From Nostoc foliaceum FACHB-393 (GTDB taxonomy: Bacteria; Cyanobacteriota; Cyanobacteriia; Cyanobacteriales; Nostocaceae), in contig NZ_JACJTD010000056.1 in the NCBI RefSeq assembly GCF_014698505.1, positions 1-44,782 on the forward strand: 44,782 bases of DNA. The letters are read 5' to 3'. The translations under genes and the position numbers were made by a program. Positions 43,205 to 44,782 of this stretch are shown here, one piece after another (position 1 is the first letter of the stretch; each line of letters starts with the position of its first letter). The notes below the pieces were generated by a model. The model worked only from the letters and a program-made list of their open reading frames with translations, made no database searches and had not been told where the DNA came from.

Positions 43205-43774
43205 TTACAATTGGGCTTCATTTGGATCTTCAAGATTGTTAATCCATTTAGAGGTATCTATTACCTTACTAATAAAGGTATCTTGAGAAACTAAAGTTGC
43301 CCTATGAAGTTCTTCATCAGTAGCAACGCCTGCATTATTTGTGAAGGCGAGGGTTCCTGTTGCATCAGAAAGAAACTCTACAGAAAAACCTAGATGGGAG
43401 GCTTGTCTAGCAGTTGTATCACAACACATTTGAGTCATGTATCCAGAGATTACCACAGTATCAATATTCCTCTCTTTAAGCCAAGCCTCTAACTCAGTTT
43501 CTGTAAAACTTCCTGGCAAACTTTTTTCAATCAGTAGATCATATGGACGTTTGGTAATTTCGGGATGAAGCTCCCATTCTGGGCTTCCCTTTTTAAAAAT
43601 GGCAGAGTTTTCTGGTGGCTGTGTATGTCTTACGATAATTACAGGTATACCTCGCTCATTAGCAACATTCATCACTTGAAGAATTTTATCTAGGCTTCCT
43701 GATGGATAACTTATTGGCAGTTTTCCAGTGAAATATTCATTCTGAACATCGATTACTAATAAGGCTCGTTTCAT
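43205..43774 (-). CDS. Isochorismatase-family cysteine hydrolase
   Basis: The 189-aa protein carries the catalytic pattern of the family: D9 in LLVIDVQNEYF, K84 in IEKSLPGSF, and Cys117 in GYMTQMCCDTTARQA, with a cis-peptide-type glycine-rich approach. It resembles small nicotinamidase or ureidoacrylate-type amidohydrolases rather than a true isochorismatase; the substrate is unknown. The ATG has AAGGAGAAT upstream. It is convergent with the CHASE2 kinase gene (28 bp apart) and seems unrelated to the CIS. Confidence 0.9.
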   Translation of the reverse strand: MKRALLVIDVQNEYFTGKLPISYPSGSLDKILQVMNVANERGIPVIIVRHTQPPENSAIFKKGSPEWELHPEITKRPYDLLIEKSLPGSFTETELEAWLKERNIDTVVISGYMTQMCCDTTARQASHLGFSVEFLSDATGTLAFTNNAGVATDEELHRATLVSQDTFISKVIDTSKWINNLEDPNEAQL

Positions 43775-44303
43775 CTTGATTATTCTCCTTACTAACTTAT
43801 AAAAATCGATTGTGATATAGCGGTTCCCATTCAGATGCGGTACAACATTACATCACGAGGTGTAGGGGCACGGCACTGCCGCCCCTACGGGTGTACCTGA
43901 CGTAAATGAGAACGGCTATAATTGAGAATGCAAATTACCCATTGGGTTGAGTGAAACATCTGAAAATAGGTCAAGCTGATTCTATATCCCTAATGTTTGT
44001 GGTGAGTATAAAAGCTTTACTAAACTATTATTTTCAGATCAGTATGCTTTCAAAATTCAAGTCGGATTCTTATATAACTAGTAATAACAAATAATTTTTT
44101 GTATTTCAGATTACTAATTAATTTAATATTTATCCAGTCTTTGGTTAGAAGTGTCATGAAGTATTCGTTCTTATGATTAGATTGTAAGACAAATTTTAAC
44201 TTGTGATTCTATATAGGAGTTTCCAAACGCAACGCAGACAAATAAATTCTCGTTTAGCCGCGCTAGTTCAACTGACATTCACTAATTGATTACAGAGTGC
44301 GAT
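43775..44303. other. Intergenic region with MITE-like element
   Basis: The gap of 529 bp holds a MITE-like element at 43815-43919 (described separately) and AT-rich sequence to 44300. I see no other gene. The promoter of the psaJ-like gene should be in the right part; no firm boxes were placed. Confidence 0.55.
43815..43919. mobile_element. MITE-like element with TATAGC terminal repeats
   Basis: TATAGCGGTTCCCATT at the left and AATGAGAACGGCTATA at the right are inverted repeats with two mismatches. A central GC-rich hairpin (GTAGGGGC...GCCCCTAC, 43861-43886) is inside. It has no coding capacity, as typical of small cyanobacterial dispersed elements. Confidence 0.65.
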
Positions 44304-44453
44304 ATGCAGAAACCAAACGACCAAAAAGGTTATTTCCTTAAGTACCTTTCCCTTGCTCCTGTTCTTGCTGTTATTTCGATATCAGTTGCCTTCTCTACCT
44401 GGGCGATTTTTAATTATTTTTTCCCCGATCTTCTTTTCCATCCTATGCCATGA
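44304..44453 (+). CDS. psaJ: PsaJ-like photosystem I subunit IX
   Basis: The 49-aa protein reads MQKPNDQKGYFLKYLSLAP at the start, has one membrane helix (VLAVISISVAFSTWAIF) and ends NYFFPDLLFHPMP, the signature C-terminus of PsaJ (FNRFFPDLLFHPLP type). PsaJ stabilises PsaF in photosystem I in the thylakoid membrane. Normally psaJ is beside psaF; here it stands alone and its helix is divergent, so it may be a second, conditionally expressed copy. It lies 69 bp before the psbA terminator hairpin and is convergent with psbA. Confidence 0.85.
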   Translation: MQKPNDQKGYFLKYLSLAPVLAVISISVAFSTWAIFNYFFPDLLFHPMP

Positions 44454-44521
44454 GATGAGTGGTGATGATGTAATACCATTACCATAACTATTTCATTGCT
44501 AGTAATATTCTCGTTGATACT

Positions 44522-44556
44522 AAAAAGCGCCCTCCCAATTTGGGAGAGCGCTTTTT
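44522..44556 (-). terminator. psbA intrinsic terminator
   Basis: AAAAAGCGC...GCGCTTTTT encloses CTCCCAA/TTGGGAG arms, giving a long stem with small bulges and T-runs on both sides. It sits 21 bp after the psbA stop and can also terminate the psaJ-like transcript. Confidence 0.88.
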
Positions 44557-44576
44557 GATTTAGCTAAACTTCAGAA

Positions 44577-44782
44577 TTAACCGTTGATAGCAGGAGCAGT
44601 CAGAGCGACAGGAGCAACATCACCAGCAGCCAAATCTAAGGGGAAGTTGTGAGCATTGCGCTCGTGCATTACTTCCATACCCAGGTTAGCCCGGTTGATT
44701 ACATCAGCCCAAGTGCTGATAACGCGACCTTGAGAATCAATGATTGATTGGTTGAAGTTGAAACCGTTCAAGTTGAACGCCA
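44577..44782 (-). CDS. psbA: Photosystem II D1 protein, C-terminal part
   Basis: The readable C-terminus FNLNGFNFNQSIIDSQGRV, then NRANLGMEVMHERNAHNFPLDLA and ending APAING, is the D1 end, including the His/Glu/Asp ligands of the manganese cluster (H-E-R-N-A-H-N-F-P-L-D-L-A) and the Ala cleavage site for CtpA. The gene continues beyond the right edge. Photosystem II water-oxidising reaction centre, thylakoid membrane. Confidence 0.98.
   Translation of the reverse strand, partial: AFNLNGFNFNQSIIDSQGRVISTWADVINRANLGMEVMHERNAHNFPLDLAAGDVAPVALTAPAING

Overview
The window is from a filamentous, probably heterocyst-forming cyanobacterium of the Nostoc/Anabaena/Calothrix type. Evidence: the psbA (D1) 3' end at the right edge, a psaJ-like photosystem I gene, many GCGATCGC (HIP1) palindromes, heptanucleotide short tandem repeats between genes, a type V-K CRISPR-associated transposon (CAST) and a cyanobacterial-type contractile injection system (CIS). 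The assignment rests on recognising families by eye; no searches were run.

Region 1 (1-7432) is the CRISPR-side part of a V-K CAST. From left to right it holds cargo (a decayed type I-like methylase and a truncated DUF262 protein), the MerR-type repressor cvkR, the divergent cas12k, a tracrRNA, a six-repeat CRISPR array, and a separate degenerate repeat carrying a 17-nt guide that matches the adjacent tRNA-Arg(CCG) gene exactly. The transposon end (TGTACA with GTGACA-type TnsB sites) lies 5 bp from the tRNA 3' end. The tRNA match has a GTG PAM, and the junction is 61 nt from the start of the protospacer, as expected for RNA-guided homing. tnsB, tnsC, tniQ and the other transposon end must lie left of the window if the element is complete.

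Region 2 (7433-10800) is chromosomal core: tRNA-Arg, an M23 (EnvC/NlpD-like) cell-wall hydrolase factor, a universal stress protein and phosphoglycerate kinase.

Region 3 (10832-43176) is a large phage-tail-like CIS locus. A minus-strand block (23910 down to 10832) encodes a small protein, a tube protein, a long repeat-rich protein with a tape-measure-type motif, a CIS tube/hub protein, the VgrG-like spike, a PAAR tip, the gp25 wedge, a baseplate J protein, a tail protein I and an accessory protein. Two plus-strand paralogues (24101-28415) carry the DUF4157 'eCIS core' domain with different C-terminal domains, both looking like ADP-ribosyltransferase-fold effectors. A minus-strand signalling block follows (FHA protein, pseudokinase fused to a phosphate-binding-like domain, response regulator, histidine kinase). 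A plus-strand block (33993-40827) then encodes the Pvc16-like cap protein, sheath, two tubes, two tail-assembly-type proteins, a very small DUF6760-like protein and an FHA protein ending in a degenerate methylglyoxal-synthase-like domain. A CHASE2 Ser/Thr kinase closes the locus. The kinase and two FHA proteins suggest phosphorylation control of the injection system, analogous to threonine-phosphorylation control of type VI secretion; this is inference. No AAA+ ATPase (Cis15/Afp15) was seen.

Region 4 (43205-44782) holds an isochorismatase-family hydrolase, a MITE-like element, an orphan psaJ-like gene and the 3' end of psbA with its terminator.
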